From Flavobacteriales bacterium UBA7666 (GTDB lineage: Bacteria; Bacteroidota; Bacteroidia; Flavobacteriales_D; Crocinitomicaceae), in assembly GCA_002483265.1 (NCBI GenBank), contig DLHO01000008.1, positions 74,115-138,114 of the forward strand: a stretch of 64,000 nucleotides of DNA, written 5' to 3'. Of the stretch, positions 14,730 to 23,533 are shown piece by piece. The notes beneath the pieces were generated by a model. The model was not told the origin of the DNA and did not search any database. It saw nothing but the letters and a program-made list of their open reading frames with translations. The position numbers and the translations under genes were made by a program. Position 1 is the first letter of the stretch. Each line of letters starts with the position of its first letter.

Positions 14730-15827
14730 ATGGCATTGAAATGCGGAATTGTTGGTTTACCGAATGTGGGGAAGTCAACTTTGTTTAATTGTTTATCTAA
14801 CGCTAAAGCGCAATCTGCGAATTTTCCTTTCTGTACAATTGAACCGAATGTGGGAACTATTTCAGTTCCGGATCCACGTTTAGAGAAATTGGAATCGATG
14901 GTAAATCCTGAGAGAGTGGTTCCAACAACAATGGAAATTGTAGATATCGCCGGTTTGGTGAAAGGAGCATCGAAAGGTGAAGGTTTGGGTAATCAATTCT
15001 TAGCAAACATCCGTGAAACTGATGCTATTTTGCATGTGTTGCGCTGCTTTGAAGATGGAAATATCATCCATGTTGATGGTCGTGTAGATCCGGTAAGTGA
15101 TAAAGAAATTATCGATATCGAATTGCAGTTGAAGGATTTGGAATCGATCGAAAAACGCATTCAGTCTTTGGCTCGCACTTTGAAATCGGGTGACAAGGAA
15201 ATCATCAAAGAAAATGAGTTGGCATTAGCGATCAAGACTGTTTTGGAACAAGGAAAATCGGTTCGTTCTATGAGCTTTGATGAAAAAGAAGCAGAAATCG
15301 TTCAGAAATTCCAGTTGATCACATCCAAGCCTGTTATGTACGTATGTAATGTGGAAGAATCTGCTGTAAAAACCGGAAATGCACATGTGGATGCGGTTCG
15401 TGAAGCGGTAAAAGATGAGGGGGCTCAAATCCTGATTGTAGGGGCTAAAATTGAAGCAGATATTACTGAATTGGAAACATACGAAGAGCGCCAAATGTTC
15501 CTGGAAGAACTTGGTTTAGAAGAACCGGGTGTGAATCGTTTGATCCGTTCTGCTTATTCCTTATTGAATCTTCAAACCTATTTTACTGCAGGTGTGAAAG
15601 AGGTGAGAGCCTGGACTGTTCATGTGGGTGCTACTGCTCCGCAAGCTGCAGGAGTAATTCATACTGATTTTGAAAAAGGATTTATTCGTGCGGAAGTAAT
15701 GAAATATGCCGATTACACGACTTTAGGTTCCGAAGCAGCAGTAAAAGAAGCCGGGAAATTTAAAGTAGAAGGAAAAGAATATATTGTGCAAGATGGAGAC
15801 ATCATGCATTTTAGATTTAACGTGTAA
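14730..15827 (+). CDS. ychF: Redox-regulated ATPase YchF (Obg-family)
   Basis: A 365-residue P-loop protein of normal family length. The Walker A/G1 motif is GLPNVGKST at 9-17, followed by ANFPFCTIEPNVG (switch I region) and DIAGLVKGASKGEGLGNQFL (G3 and its extension). The C-terminal ~85 residues form the TGS domain, with LQTYFTAGVKEVRAWTVHVG and the end IVQDGDIMHFRFNV. Unlike most Obg-like GTPases, YchF (human OLA1) prefers ATP. It binds ribosomes and modulates oxidative-stress responses and translation. The gene is monocistronic, with a TATCTTTG promoter and a strong terminator. It is a housekeeping gene and marks the right edge of the AT-rich accessory patch. Confidence 0.97.
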   Translation: MALKCGIVGLPNVGKSTLFNCLSNAKAQSANFPFCTIEPNVGTISVPDPRLEKLESMVNPERVVPTTMEIVDIAGLVKGASKGEGLGNQFLANIRETDAILHVLRCFEDGNIIHVDGRVDPVSDKEIIDIELQLKDLESIEKRIQSLARTLKSGDKEIIKENELALAIKTVLEQGKSVRSMSFDEKEAEIVQKFQLITSKPVMYVCNVEESAVKTGNAHVDAVREAVKDEGAQILIVGAKIEADITELETYEERQMFLEELGLEEPGVNRLIRSAYSLLNLQTYFTAGVKEVRAWTVHVGATAPQAAGVIHTDFEKGFIRAEVMKYADYTTLGSEAAVKEAGKFKVEGKEYIVQDGDIMHFRFNV

Positions 15828-15850
15828 TTACTGAAATAAAGATTTATCTA

Positions 15851-15884
15851 AAGACTCATCTGCAATTACAGATGGGTCTTTTTT
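15851..15884 (+). terminator. Rho-independent terminator of ychF
   Basis: GACTCATCTG (15853-15862) pairs with CAGATGGGTC (15869-15878) at 9 of 10 positions and is followed by TTTTTT. It starts 23 bp after the ychF stop codon. Confidence 0.88.
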
Positions 15885-16004
15885 GTTTTATAGCAGATCA
15901 CTTTGTAAAAACACTTATCAATTGCGGAAAAGATAAAATGCTCTTTGTCCATGCTCTTCGTGCTCGAAAAAAATGAAAGTTAGTATCTGATTTTTATACC
16001 AAAC

Positions 16005-16036
16005 AAAAAGCATCAATCAATAGACTGATGCTTTTT
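16005..16036 (-). terminator. Terminator of the first RND efflux operon
   Basis: AAAAAGCATCA (16005-16015) and TGATGCTTTTT (16026-16036) are perfect 11-bp arms with a 10-base loop, T-rich on both strands. It lies 35 bp past the stop of the outer-membrane factor gene at 16071 and can also back up the ychF terminator. Confidence 0.85.
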
Positions 16037-16070
16037 CGTGTTAATTTACTCTTCAACCTTAATTATCGGA

Positions 16071-17507
16071 TTATCTCCATCCGCCTCCCAAAGCCTGATA
16101 AACACTTACCCAGTTTGAAAGTTGTTCCTGTTTAATTTCTACCAAATCAAATTTCGCCTCAATTGCATCGCGTTGTGTTAGCAATACTTCCATGTAGTCT
16201 GCTTTTGCAGATTTAAACAGGTTGGTCGAAATAGTAATCGATTGCGTCAACGCATCTACTTGCTTTTGCTTTAAATCGTAACTGCTTTTCAGATTTTGAA
16301 CTTTAGAGACGCGATTTTGAACTTCGATGTATGCATTCAAAATGGTTTGCTCATAGCTGTAAACCGCCTGAATCTGTTTCGCATTTGCAGAAGCGTACTT
16401 TGCTTTCAGTGCATTTCTATTGATCAAGGGTGCCACCAAATCACCTGCGATATTGTAAAGCAAGGATTGTGGTGAGGTGATCAAATACTTCACATTGAAG
16501 GCTTGATAACCAACTCCGGCAGTAATACGCAGAGAAGGGTAGAAATTTGCTCTGGCAACTTTCACATCCAGTTTCGATGCGGAAAGATTCAATTCTGCCT
16601 GACGAATATCCGGACGGTTCTGCAACAATTGTGAAGGAATCCCCGTTAAAATTGTGTCCGGAACCATTTGTTGAAATGCTGCCGAGTTGCGTAATACTGG
16701 TTGAGGAAAACGTCCGACTAAAAAGTTGATTCTGTTTTCAGCTTCGATAATTTGCTGCTGCAAATAGAACAAGTGACTTTGATTTTTGTACACTTCCGCT
16801 TCAAACTTTTTCACCGCTAATTCGGTGACTTCTCCGGCTGTCTTTTGAAGTTTCACGATTTCCAAAGCGTTCTTCTGAATCTCTAAGTTTTGTTTCAGGA
16901 TCTCCAATTTGTTATCGTAAGCCATCAACTCATAGTAAGATTCAGAGATCTCAGCTACCAGATTCGTTACCATGAAGTTTTTTCCTTCAACAGATCCAAG
17001 GTATCTGGAAGCAGCAGCATCTCTGCCGTTTCGCAATTTGCGCCAGATATCAATTTCCCAGGATGCATTTACTCCCACCACAAAGTTTCCAAGTGGATCA
17101 GGAAATGCTTTTCCATCTCTGATTGGCAGGTTTTTTTCAACCGCTCCGTCTCGGGTATATTCTCCCACTTTATCCAATCCTGCTCCGGCGCTAAGCCCTG
17201 CAGAAGGTAAGATTTCCCCTTTTTTGGTTCTTACTTCCGCTTTTGCAACATTGATTTCCTGTATCGTAATATTCAATTCCTGATTGTTTTTCAGAGCTGT
17301 ATCGATCAATGCTGCTAAGTATTGGTCTTTGAAAAAGTCCTTCCACTTAATGTCCGCAGTGTTTGTTGTGTCCTTTGAATTTTGATAAGCTTCAGGAGTG
17401 TATTTATTTTCCGTCTTTAAAGCTATTTTCAGGTCTTTACAAGCTGTAACGGTAAGAATTACCGCAACAATGATTACCAAGCTTCCTATTTTATTTTTAG
17501 TGCGCAT
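16071..17507 (-). CDS. Outer membrane efflux lipoprotein (NodT/OprM family)
   Basis: A 478-residue outer membrane factor, TolC-like, with two OEP repeats. The N-terminus is a lipoprotein signal (IVAVILTVTAC, lipid Cys within the first 25 residues). The repeats show the family blocks VNASWEIDIWRKLRNGRDAA, LVAEISESYYELMAYDNKL, NRPDIRQAELNLSASKLDVKVARANFYPSL and ALGGGW at the C-terminus. It forms the trimeric outer-membrane tunnel of the tripartite pump encoded by the two upstream genes. The start at 17507 (MRTKNK) overlaps the RND stop by 11 bp; an in-frame ATG at 17522 would add five residues. It is the last gene of the adaptor-RND-OMF operon, followed by a strong terminator. Confidence 0.93.
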   Translation of the reverse strand: MRTKNKIGSLVIIVAVILTVTACKDLKIALKTENKYTPEAYQNSKDTTNTADIKWKDFFKDQYLAALIDTALKNNQELNITIQEINVAKAEVRTKKGEILPSAGLSAGAGLDKVGEYTRDGAVEKNLPIRDGKAFPDPLGNFVVGVNASWEIDIWRKLRNGRDAAASRYLGSVEGKNFMVTNLVAEISESYYELMAYDNKLEILKQNLEIQKNALEIVKLQKTAGEVTELAVKKFEAEVYKNQSHLFYLQQQIIEAENRINFLVGRFPQPVLRNSAAFQQMVPDTILTGIPSQLLQNRPDIRQAELNLSASKLDVKVARANFYPSLRITAGVGYQAFNVKYLITSPQSLLYNIAGDLVAPLINRNALKAKYASANAKQIQAVYSYEQTILNAYIEVQNRVSKVQNLKSSYDLKQKQVDALTQSITISTNLFKSAKADYMEVLLTQRDAIEAKFDLVEIKQEQLSNWVSVYQALGGGWR

Positions 17508-20500
17508 TGTCTTCAGTTTCATCTGTTGTTGGAAAATTGTCTATTGCATGAACGAAGTCTTCGGTTAAAGAACTGTCATCTTCGTTTTTGATCAGTTTTC
17601 GACCTGCTGCAAGTGAACCGAATATGTAGTACAATCCCGGAATAATGATTACTCCGAAAATGGTTCCGAAAAGCATTCCTCCTAATGCACAGGCTCCGAT
17701 AGTTCGGTTTCCGATAGCTCCTGGCCCAGTCGCAATAACCAATGGAATCAATCCTGCAATGAAGGCGAAAGAGGTCATTAAGATAGGACGGAAACGTACT
17801 TTTGCTCCTTCAATTGCGGCTTCTAGAACAGTTGCACCTTCATGATGTTTCTGCATGGCGAATTCCACGATCAGAACGGCGTTCTTTCCTAAGAGTCCGA
17901 CGAGCATTACTAATCCTACCTGAGCATAAATATTGTTTTCCAGTCCCATCACCTGAAGCAGGAAGAAGGATCCGAAAATTCCCGCAGGAAGTGAGAAAAT
18001 AACGGCTAATGGAATGATAAAGCTTTCGTACTGAGCCGCTAATACAAAGTATACGAAGATCAACACGACGATGAAAATATAGAGCGCTTCATTTCCACGC
18101 ATTACTTCATCTTTGGAAAGTCCTCCCCAGTCGATGTCATAACCTCTTGGCAAGTTTTTTTTCGCAACTTCCTGAGCTGCTTTAATTGCTTCACCACTAC
18201 TGTACCCTTTTGCGGCAGAACCACGAATAGAGGCTGTTGTGTACATGTTGTATCGGTTGATCTCATTCGCTCCCTGAGATTTGACAATTTTCATGAAAGC
18301 TGAGAATGGCACCATTTCACCACGATCATTTTTCACATACAGTTTCATGATGTCTTCCGGTAATCTTCTGTATTCCGGCGATGCCTGAACGAATACTTTA
18401 AAGAAACGCTGATACTTGATGAAACCCAATTCGTAGGTACTACCAATCAAAATTGAGAGCGTATTCATGGCATTTCCGATCGAAACCCCTTTTTGCATGG
18501 CCAAATCATTGTTGATCTGAAGTTCGTATTGCGGATAGTTCGCACTGTAGAATGTAAACAAACCGGTGATCTCTTTTCGTTTACGCAGCTCGTTCATGAA
18601 TGAAGTATTTACTCGTTCCAGTTCCAGGTAATCGCCCGTATTGGTTTTATCCAATAATTGAAGCGAGAAACCTCCTGCAGCACCATATCCCGGAACTGCC
18701 GGTGGGTCAAAGAATTCGATCGTTGCTCCGGGAATGACTTTCGCTTTTTCTTCCAGTTCGTAAATAATTTCCTGCACATTGTGCTTTCTTTCCGACCACG
18801 GATCCAAGTTGATCAAACAGGTTCCTGCATTGGATCCACGTCCTTCCGTCAATACTTCGTAACCTGCCAAAGCAGAAACGGATTTAATTCCATCTACTTT
18901 TTCTGCAATTCCCTGCAGTTTTCGGGCAATGTCATTGGTTCTTTCAAGAGTTGATCCCGGAGGCGTCTGAATAATCGCGTAAATCATTCCCTGATCTTCA
19001 CTTGGAATGAAACCGGAAGGTAATTTTTCACTCAATCCGAAAATTCCAATACCAAATGCAAGTAAGATGATAAATGTGACCAATTTTCTATTTACAATTT
19101 TATTTAATAGACCTACATATCTTCCTGTCAATTTTTCGAATCCTCTGTTAAACCAATCTAAGAAACGGTTAATAGGTGTTCTCTTTCTTGGTTTACCATG
19201 ATTGTTTTTCAATAGCATGGCACAAAGAACCGGGGTTAGGGTTAATGCCACCAATCCGGATAATACAATGGAAGTTGCCATTGTTATGGCAAATTGTCGG
19301 TAGAAAATCCCTACGGGACCAGTCATAAATGCTACAGGTACGAATACCGCCGTCATCAATAAGGTAATTGCAATTACGGCTCCACTGATCTCTTTCAATA
19401 CTTTTTTGACCGCATGATAAGGCGAAAGATGTTCTTCTTCCATCTTGGCATGAACGGCCTCGACGACGACTATGGCGTCATCGACCACAATACCGATTGC
19501 TAATACCAATGCGAACAAAGTGATCAGGTTGATTGTTAAACCAAATAACTGCATGAACATGAAGGCTCCGATCAAGGAAACCGGAACGGCAATCGTTGGA
19601 ATAAGGGTAGAGCGGAAGTCGCCAAGGAATAAGAATACCACCAAGGCTACCAGAATAAATGCTTCTCCCAGTGTGTGAATTACTTTTTCAATGGATGCAT
19701 CCAGGAAGTTCGAAACGTCATAGCTGATTTCATATTCCATTCCCGGAGGAAAAGAAGTTTCTTTCAATTCTTCCAGTTTCTCTTTTACTCTTTCAATTAC
19801 TTCTGTTGCATTACTTCCGTAAGTTTGCTTCAATACGATTGCTGCGGAAGGGTATTCATCTTTGTTCGAGTAAATATCGTAATACTCACTTCCAAGTTCT
19901 ACGTTTGCAACGTCTTTTAGCCGAAGAATCTCTCCATCCGGATTTGAACGGATAATGACATTCTTGTATTCGTCTGCTTCATTGAAACGGCCTTTGTAGG
20001 TCAATACGTATTCCAATGCTTCTGCACGTTTACCGTCGCTTCGACCAATACGACCAGGGGAACCGATGACACTTTGCGTGTTTAGAGCTTCCATGATTTC
20101 ATCAGTAGAAATATTGTACGCCCGCATACGATCTGGTTTCAACCAAATACGCATAGCGTACTGGCGACTTCCCAAGATACTTGCCTGACCAATTCCATTG
20201 ATACGCTGTAATTCGGGAATCATATTTACTCCGGCAACGTTGAAAATGAATTTCATATCAGCTTTCGGATCTTTACTGTATAGGTTGACATACATCAACA
20301 TACTTGGCATGATCCGGTTTACGATAACTCCTTCACGTTGAACGAGTACGGGTAAACGGTTTAAGACTTGTGCGATCCGTGTATTTACCTGCACCAAAGC
20401 CTGATCGGGATCGGTTCCAAGGTTGAATACGATTTGAATATTTGCTTCCCCGGCACTCGTGGCATCGGAAGTCATGTATTTCATTCCGGGAACACCATTT

Positions 20501-20706
20501 ACGGCTTGTTCCAGCGGAATCAGAACGGATTCGGTCAATACTTTCGCACTTGCTCCCGGATAGGAAGCTCTTACGATAACGGTTGGTGGTGCAATTTCGG
20601 GGAATTGTGATGTAGACAAACCGCTAATCGCAAGTACTCCCATGAATATGATGACCAATGATAGCACAATCGCTAAAACAGGTCTATGTATGAATTTATT
20701 AAACAT
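17497..20706 (-). CDS. RND efflux transporter permease, HAE1 (AcrB-like)
   Basis: A 1069-residue inner-membrane proton-driven pump with the usual twelve transmembrane segments and two large periplasmic loops. It starts with the AcrB-type N-terminus FIHRPVLAIVLSLVIIFMG and PEIAPPTVIVRASYPGAS. The proton-relay aspartates are Asp409/Asp410 in IGIVVDDAIVVVE, and the partner lysine lies in VGLLGKNAVLIVEFA. The sequence resembles hydrophobe/amphiphile exporters (drugs, dyes, bile salts) rather than heavy-metal CzcA pumps. It lies 24 bp after the adaptor gene and overlaps the outer-membrane gene. Substrates cannot be predicted from sequence alone. Confidence 0.95.
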   Translation of the reverse strand: MFNKFIHRPVLAIVLSLVIIFMGVLAISGLSTSQFPEIAPPTVIVRASYPGASAKVLTESVLIPLEQAVNGVPGMKYMTSDATSAGEANIQIVFNLGTDPDQALVQVNTRIAQVLNRLPVLVQREGVIVNRIMPSMLMYVNLYSKDPKADMKFIFNVAGVNMIPELQRINGIGQASILGSRQYAMRIWLKPDRMRAYNISTDEIMEALNTQSVIGSPGRIGRSDGKRAEALEYVLTYKGRFNEADEYKNVIIRSNPDGEILRLKDVANVELGSEYYDIYSNKDEYPSAAIVLKQTYGSNATEVIERVKEKLEELKETSFPPGMEYEISYDVSNFLDASIEKVIHTLGEAFILVALVVFLFLGDFRSTLIPTIAVPVSLIGAFMFMQLFGLTINLITLFALVLAIGIVVDDAIVVVEAVHAKMEEEHLSPYHAVKKVLKEISGAVIAITLLMTAVFVPVAFMTGPVGIFYRQFAITMATSIVLSGLVALTLTPVLCAMLLKNNHGKPRKRTPINRFLDWFNRGFEKLTGRYVGLLNKIVNRKLVTFIILLAFGIGIFGLSEKLPSGFIPSEDQGMIYAIIQTPPGSTLERTNDIARKLQGIAEKVDGIKSVSALAGYEVLTEGRGSNAGTCLINLDPWSERKHNVQEIIYELEEKAKVIPGATIEFFDPPAVPGYGAAGGFSLQLLDKTNTGDYLELERVNTSFMNELRKRKEITGLFTFYSANYPQYELQINNDLAMQKGVSIGNAMNTLSILIGSTYELGFIKYQRFFKVFVQASPEYRRLPEDIMKLYVKNDRGEMVPFSAFMKIVKSQGANEINRYNMYTTASIRGSAAKGYSSGEAIKAAQEVAKKNLPRGYDIDWGGLSKDEVMRGNEALYIFIVVLIFVYFVLAAQYESFIIPLAVIFSLPAGIFGSFFLLQVMGLENNIYAQVGLVMLVGLLGKNAVLIVEFAMQKHHEGATVLEAAIEGAKVRFRPILMTSFAFIAGLIPLVIATGPGAIGNRTIGACALGGMLFGTIFGVIIIPGLYYIFGSLAAGRKLIKNEDDSSLTEDFVHAIDNFPTTDETEDNAH

Positions 20707-20730
20707 AATCTGATCGGATTAAAATGAGAG

Positions 20731-21813
20731 TTACTCTGTGTAAACTTTCAGGTTGGAAATCACTGAATTCGGTTCTTGATATTTGTAAGTGATTTTGTCT
20801 CCATCTCTTACTTTACGAATTCCTTCCAGAAGAATGTGCTCATCCGTTTTTAATCCACTTTTCAATACATACAAGTCAGGCATTTCTGAGCGAATAACGA
20901 TTTCTCTGGAGTGCACCACATTGTCTTTATCGACAACAAATACATATTTCTTTTCCAGAATTTCGAAAGTTGCTTTCTGAGGTATGATCAGTGCATGTTT
21001 CAAAGGAACAATCATTTGGATACTTCCTGTTTCTCCGTGTCTCAAAAGTGCTTTTGGATTTGGGAATGTAGCACGGAAAGCAATGTTTCCTGTTTCATTA
21101 TTGAAATCTGCTTCGATGGTTTCTACAACACCCGGATATTCATAAATTTCGTTGTTGGCCATTAATAAGCGTACATTCTTCATGTTGTCGCTTTGATCAA
21201 CCGTTTTGAAATTGAGGTATTGAGCTTCGGGAACATTGAAGTAAACCCATAATTTACTGTTGTCAGAAAGGGTTGTTAACAAATCTCCTTCATTTACCAA
21301 ACTTCCCAATCGAACCTGAAAACGATCCATTATACCGTCAAACGGAGCTTTGATTTCTGTGAAACCTAAGTGAACGCGTGATAAGGATAATTCCGCTTTT
21401 GCTTTATCGTATTTTGCTCGTACAAGAGCCAACTGGTTTTTGGAGATGACATTACTGTCGGCCAAGAGTTTCGCATTTAGGTATTCCGTTTTCGCGAAGT
21501 CTGCTTCAGCCTGTGCCTTTTGCATTTCTGCTTCGTAAATCATAGGCATAATCTGGAACATCAATTGGCCTTTTTTGACCAATTGACCTTCGTCTACGTA
21601 GATTTTTTGCAAATAACCTTTTTCAAGGGCTCTGATTTCAATATGTTGGATGGCATGTATTTGGCATACATACTCTTGGGTAATTGTTGTGTCTTTCATT
21701 AAAGGACTTGTAACCAATAATTTGCTGGCAACTTCCTTTTCTTCGGTTTTTGAACCACAGCTTGTACTGCAGATTGAAACAACCAAGCTCATGAGAATGA
21801 GAACTCTCTTCAT
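20731..21813 (-). CDS. RND periplasmic adaptor (membrane fusion) lipoprotein
   Basis: A 360-residue HlyD/AcrA-family adaptor. The signal peptide ends in a lipobox-like VSICSTSC near residue 19. The lipoyl/barrel-sandwich halves flank a coiled hairpin (YEAEMQKAQAEADFAKTEYL to LALVRAKYDKAKAELSLSRV) and are followed by the beta-barrel (LWVYFNVPEAQYL) and membrane-proximal domains (GLKTDEHILLEGIRKVRDGD). It bridges the RND pump and the outer-membrane tunnel. It is the first pump gene of the operon, 24 bp ahead of the RND gene; a 162-bp gap separates it from the His-rich gene upstream. Confidence 0.94.
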   Translation of the reverse strand: MKRVLILMSLVVSICSTSCGSKTEEKEVASKLLVTSPLMKDTTITQEYVCQIHAIQHIEIRALEKGYLQKIYVDEGQLVKKGQLMFQIMPMIYEAEMQKAQAEADFAKTEYLNAKLLADSNVISKNQLALVRAKYDKAKAELSLSRVHLGFTEIKAPFDGIMDRFQVRLGSLVNEGDLLTTLSDNSKLWVYFNVPEAQYLNFKTVDQSDNMKNVRLLMANNEIYEYPGVVETIEADFNNETGNIAFRATFPNPKALLRHGETGSIQMIVPLKHALIIPQKATFEILEKKYVFVVDKDNVVHSREIVIRSEMPDLYVLKSGLKTDEHILLEGIRKVRDGDKITYKYQEPNSVISNLKVYTE

Positions 21814-21975
21814 AATAATCGTGTTTTTAAAACGAACTGTTTTTGTTGTGAAATTGTGTTTTGGATTTTTAGATCCAGCGATAGTTTTCCGAATACAAGA
21901 CAGTTTGAATGAACTTCAAATCAATCAATAAGGAAAATGGATTGGTGAAGACAATGAGTGATTGTCTGCCGGATT

Positions 21976-22392
21976 CTATATTCTGAAAACCTGAAAAACG
22001 ACGTGTCTTTTATTAGCGGTAATAAAAGACAATTGTTCACAGAACATGGAGCTGTTTTTTGAGTTTCCGTAGAGATAATCGAGCGATTGGTCTACAGGAA
22101 CACCAGCAAAGTATAGATTATTATAAAGGTGTTTTCCAGAAGAAAAGTCTTCTGTTTCTTCTTCGATGTTTTCGAAAATAATTTCCGTGTCTTCAGAAGG
22201 AATAGAAGAGTTGGGATTAATCTCAGAACTTGATTTGTGGTGTTTAACTACAAACTGAGTATGTTCTGAATGATGATAATGAAGGTTGTAGGAGGAGCTT
22301 GCCTGATTTGATGGATGGGCATTCAGTTGGCTCGCACCAAAAATCTGGAGGAAGCACAAAACCTGAAAAAATCCAATAAGCAAACTTTTCAT
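21976..22392 (-). CDS. Small secreted His-rich hypothetical protein upstream of the efflux operon
   Basis: A 138-residue protein with a signal peptide ending near LNAHP (residue 27). A histidine cluster follows at about 38-52 (LHYHHSEH, then VKHHKSS), then an acidic Ser/Glu-rich middle (EDTEIIFENIEEETED) and an aromatic C-terminal half. No named family recognized. The histidines could bind metal ions, and the position just ahead of an RND operon on the same strand suggests a connection, perhaps sensing or buffering. The 162-bp gap contains no obvious terminator, so co-transcription is possible but unproven. Confidence 0.65.
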   Translation of the reverse strand: MKSLLIGFFQVLCFLQIFGASQLNAHPSNQASSSYNLHYHHSEHTQFVVKHHKSSSEINPNSSIPSEDTEIIFENIEEETEDFSSGKHLYNNLYFAGVPVDQSLDYLYGNSKNSSMFCEQLSFITANKRHVVFQVFRI

Positions 22393-22503
22393 GATGTAAA
22401 ACTACCTTAGAGTTGAAACATAGCCAAACTTTCCGGTGTTAAATATTGGTTAATTCATTTAAATAAAGGGAAACCAACCTTTTTTGACAGAATACCGGGT
22501 ACA

Positions 22504-22533
22504 AAAAAGGTCCTCATTTCTGAGAACCTTTTT
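22504..22533 (-). terminator. Terminator of the DUF2795 gene
   Basis: AAAAAGGTCCTCA (22504-22516) pairs with TGAGAACCTTTTT (22521-22533) at 12 of 13 positions with a 4-base loop. T/A runs on both sides make it potentially bidirectional. It lies 15 bp past the stop codon at 22549. Confidence 0.85.
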
Positions 22534-22548
22534 CGTTTTAGTTATGAA

Positions 22549-22770
22549 TTAATATTCATCTTCATTAAATAAGAAGTCGTCTTTAGACGGATAATCTGGC
22601 CAAATTTCTTCAATGCTTTCATATACATCACCTTCATCTTCTAAATCTTGGAGATTTTCAACTACTTCTAGGGGCGCACCTGCTCTGATTGCATAGTCAA
22701 TTAACTCGTCTTTTGTTGCGGGCCAAGGAGCGTCTTCTAAGTAGGATGCTAGTTCTAATGTCCAGTACAT
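22549..22770 (-). CDS. DUF2795 domain protein
   Basis: A 73-residue acidic protein matching DUF2795: MYWTLELASYLEDAPWPATKDELIDYAIRAGAPLEVVENL, where LAxYL, PATKxELIxYA and the xxAPxxVVxxL segment are conserved. Bacteroidota copies are stand-alone small proteins of this length with a strongly acidic tail (SIEEIWPDYPSKDDF). No biochemical function is known. It has its own TATTTTTG promoter element and a terminator, so it is monocistronic and probably well expressed. Confidence 0.9.
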   Translation of the reverse strand: MYWTLELASYLEDAPWPATKDELIDYAIRAGAPLEVVENLQDLEDEGDVYESIEEIWPDYPSKDDFLFNEDEY

Positions 22771-22798
22771 GTCTTAGTAATATTGTTGTTTATTTGCG

Positions 22799-22806
22799 CA
22801 AAAATA
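22799..22806 (-). promoter_or_regulatory. Predicted -7 element of the DUF2795 gene
   Basis: The minus strand reads TATTTTTG (22806-22799), matching TAnnTTTG, about 29 bases before the ATG at 22770. Confidence 0.55.
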
Positions 22807-22884
22807 ATCTTATTCTAAAAAAATCCAAGTGTTTTCTTTGTGATTAAAAAAAAACTTTTTTTTTACTTTTTAATAAGTTGGTAA

Positions 22885-23436
22885 TCAAGTTGTTCTTGGT
22901 TTCCATGGAGTCTCCGTAGCTTTTAGTTCATGAGCCAGTTTTCTGGAGAGGACAAATAAGTAGTCACTAAGTCGATTCATATATGCACTGATCAATGGTT
23001 CCACTGGCTCTGATTCGCTTAAGTGAGAGACTAATCTTTCGGCTCTTCTGCAAATACAGCGTGCAATATGACATTGAGAAACAATGACATTTCCACCAGG
23101 TAGTACAAAAAACTTCATAGGAGGTAATTCATTGTCCATTTCATCTATTTGGTGTTCCAAATAAGTGACATCACTTTCAAATAATTCCGGTAAAGTCATT
23201 TTGGATTTAACCGGATCAGCCGCCAAATGAGAACCAATGGTGAATAAACGATCCTGAATTTCGATCAAAACGGCTGATTTGGATTCTTCATTGACCAAAT
23301 CACGAAGTAAACCGATATAACTATTCAGTTCGTCAACCGTTCCATAACTTTCAATGCGGATATGATGTTTGGGAAGACGCGTCCCGCCAATTAAACCTGT
23401 TGTTCCGCTATCTCCTTTTTTGGTATAAACTTTCAT
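22885..23436 (-). CDS. PduO-type cob(I)alamin adenosyltransferase
   Basis: A 183-residue ATP:cobalamin adenosyltransferase. The N-terminal ATP-binding motif is YTKKGDSGTTGLIGGTRLPK, followed by ESYGTVDELNSYIGLLRD and the C-terminal block CHIARCICRRAERLV with the end LSDYLFVLSRKLAHE, all hallmarks of the PduO/MMAB family. It transfers the adenosyl group of ATP to cob(I)alamin, giving coenzyme B12 for enzymes such as methylmalonyl-CoA mutase. No B12-dependent enzyme and no cobalamin riboswitch was seen in the window. The gene is divergent from the CsgG-like gene. Confidence 0.95.
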   Translation of the reverse strand: MKVYTKKGDSGTTGLIGGTRLPKHHIRIESYGTVDELNSYIGLLRDLVNEESKSAVLIEIQDRLFTIGSHLAADPVKSKMTLPELFESDVTYLEHQIDEMDNELPPMKFFVLPGGNVIVSQCHIARCICRRAERLVSHLSESEPVEPLISAYMNRLSDYLFVLSRKLAHELKATETPWKPRTT

Positions 23437-23505
23437 GATTTAAAGTTAATTATTTTCTGAATACTGCTCTAATCTGTGACTTTTAACAGATGAAAGAATT
23501 TTCAT

Positions 23506-23513
23506 TATATTTG
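23506..23513 (+). promoter_or_regulatory. Predicted -7 element of the CsgG-like/heme lipoprotein pair
   Basis: TATATTTG lies 20 bases before the ATG at 23534, matching the TAnnTTTG consensus. Confidence 0.55.
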
Positions 23514-23533
23514 GTTAAACGAAAACAAGAACT

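Noticed and set aside
22860..23533. Cobalamin riboswitch near the adenosyltransferase gene
   Set aside because: The upstream gap is under 100 bp and shows no B12-box-like sequence.
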